64,000 nt of DNA from Ignavibacteriales bacterium (GTDB lineage Bacteria > Bacteroidota > Ignavibacteria > Ignavibacteriales > Ignavibacteriaceae), in NCBI GenBank assembly GCA_016707285.1, contig JADJIA010000002.1, positions 72,007 to 136,006 of the forward strand, written 5' to 3'. The stretch's first letter is position 1. Every line of letters starts with the position of its first letter. Position numbers and translations under genes: made by a program. Positions 63,224 through 64,000 of this stretch are shown here, in pieces. A model generated the notes under the pieces. The model ran no database searches and was not told the origin of the DNA. It was given only the letters and a program-made list of their open reading frames with translations.

Positions 63224-63553
63224 GTGAAACGGTTTAGCCGGACGCTTGTACTTTATGTCTATATCTTCACCACGCTCCTGTCGATGGCGGGTGGTACAGG
63301 GATAGGTACATCCTCAATCGTTTCTTTTAAGCCCAGAGGTCTTGACCCCAAAGCCCACTACTTCACATCCGCAAAAATTCCAAAACACATATCTCCCGTT
63401 TCTCATTCGACCATCGATATTCACGATGTATGGGAAATTGTTGATATCAATAATGTACCCGGATTTGAAGAAATTGTTCTCCCGGAGGCGACCGGAAATT
63501 ACTCCGCTCCGTCAGTTCAACTTCCCGCGAACAAGGCTCCACCCACCGTATAA
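63224..63553 (+). CDS. Small secreted hypothetical protein
   Basis: 109 aa starting with GTG at 63224. Hydrophobic N-terminal segment (VLYVYIFTTLLSMAGGTGIG), then a polar Pro-rich tail (VDINNVPGFEEIVLPEATGN; QLPANKAPPTV). No family recognised. It precedes two tiny membrane-protein genes on the same strand. The following gap (63554-63666) has no recognised element. Confidence 0.5.
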   Translation: MKRFSRTLVLYVYIFTTLLSMAGGTGIGTSSIVSFKPRGLDPKAHYFTSAKIPKHISPVSHSTIDIHDVWEIVDINNVPGFEEIVLPEATGNYSAPSVQLPANKAPPTV

Positions 63554-63666
63554 TTCATTAGCTTTATTCAATCATTCATGCAGCAAATGCAGATGCCGCT
63601 TTGTGTTCAACACAATTGTGGTGTTGTGTTTGTATTTACTCAATTGATATTTAAAGAGAGAATTAT

Positions 63667-63777
63667 ATGGAAAGCAAAGAAAAAAAAGAGAGCTCATCAC
63701 TTTACGCAATGATTATGTTTGGAACATTGATAGTGGGTGGGATAGCCCTGCTCTTAAAGTTCATCATTGGTTTCTAA
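63667..63777 (+). CDS. 36-aa single-span membrane protein
   Basis: Frame MESKEKKESSSLYAMIMFGT, then LIVGGIALLLKFIIGF and a stop. A charged N-terminus and one membrane helix; AGAGAG lies 5 bp upstream as a possible ribosome-binding site. Not recognised by family, but adjacent to and similar in scale to the MetS-like gene 22 bp downstream. Confidence 0.55.
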   Translation: MESKEKKESSSLYAMIMFGTLIVGGIALLLKFIIGF

Positions 63778-63799
63778 TTTTGCGGGAGTTGAAAATTTT

Positions 63800-63925
63800 A
63801 TGGAAACACCCGCAATTATTACCATGGCAATCGCCTGGACAGTGATAATCTCGTTTCTCGTCTATTTCCTTCGGAAAGCCATTAAAACCCAAAAAAAGGG
63901 TGACGATGCAATCTCAGAGGAATAA
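63800..63925 (+). CDS. MetS-like small subunit of an NSS-family transporter
   Basis: 41 aa: METPAIITMAIAWTVIISFL followed by VYFLRKAIKTQKKGDDAISEE. A short periplasmic start, one helix and a basic Lys-rich cytoplasmic end fit MetS, the small subunit that associates with neurotransmitter:sodium symporters (family knowledge). No NSS transporter gene is inside the window; it might lie beyond the right edge, though a terminator follows this gene. Confidence 0.5.
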   Translation: METPAIITMAIAWTVIISFLVYFLRKAIKTQKKGDDAISEE

Positions 63926-63969
63926 TTCATTTATGTAAATGATGACAAAATCGAATGGATTAAAAAAAG

Positions 63970-63999
63970 TGCGAATTCTATACGGGTTCGCATTTTTTT
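63970..63999 (+). terminator. Terminator after the small-gene cluster
   Basis: TGCGAA and TTCGCA form the stem (11-nt loop), followed by seven T at the window end. Confidence 0.75.
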
Positions 64000-64000
64000 G

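Overview
The window looks like an Ignavibacteria / Bacteroidetes-Chlorobi-type chromosome. Six complete secreted proteins end in the 'NYPNPFNPST'-type C-terminal domain that directs cargo to type IX secretion (T9SS). There are TonB-dependent receptors with carboxypeptidase-regulatory-like N-domains, a PorV/PorQ-like barrel, and many genes without a clear Shine-Dalgarno. No tRNA, rRNA, CRISPR array or insertion sequence was recognised.

Layout. 0-6 kb: start of a dienelactone-hydrolase-like gene, a TonB-dependent receptor with a one-base frameshift, a GNAT acetyltransferase, an AAA-ATPase/PD-(D/E)XK protein and prfA. 6-16.4 kb: a LytS/LytTR-type two-component pair, a T9SS cargo protein, housekeeping enzymes, a CDF transporter, a YifB/ComM ATPase and two paralogous secreted proteins. 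16.6-20.9 kb: a CARF-sigma54 activator divergent from a three-gene operon (unknown protein, HATPase protein, receiver protein with a C-terminal RNxxxH motif), with a near-consensus sigma54 promoter reading into that operon. 21-23 kb: a HicBA module abutting a truncated gene, then a frameshifted lhgO.

23.2-54.3 kb is the metabolic centre: a beta-1,3-glucan (laminarin-like) utilisation region. A membrane-anchored solute-binding protein, a histidine kinase and an NtrC-type sigma54 activator (27.9-32.1 kb) lie between two transporter operons. On the left, leftward, are an FHS-family sugar permease, a GH5 enzyme and a SurA-like chaperone. On the right, rightward, are an SSS symporter, a CBM9-like protein, a TonB receptor, a large T9SS protein, a PorV-like barrel, and GH16, GH3, GH5, GH81 and GH128 enzymes. 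Both transporter genes have a sigma54-type promoter, and 63-74 bp upstream of each lies the same pair of 15-16 bp palindromes with a 7-bp spacer. This is the expected layout for two operons controlled by the locally encoded activator. No SusD was found.

54.3-64 kb: another T9SS protein and a duplicated fragment of its 3' end, a second pair of secreted paralogs, YceI and pirin, a Crp/Fnr regulator, a PLP desulfhydrase/deaminase, a serine hydrolase, and a run of tiny genes including a MetS-like transporter subunit. Two intergenic repeat families recur: a dispersed element rich in CACGGAT and ACACGCAGATTAGAC, and arrays with an 8-bp period.
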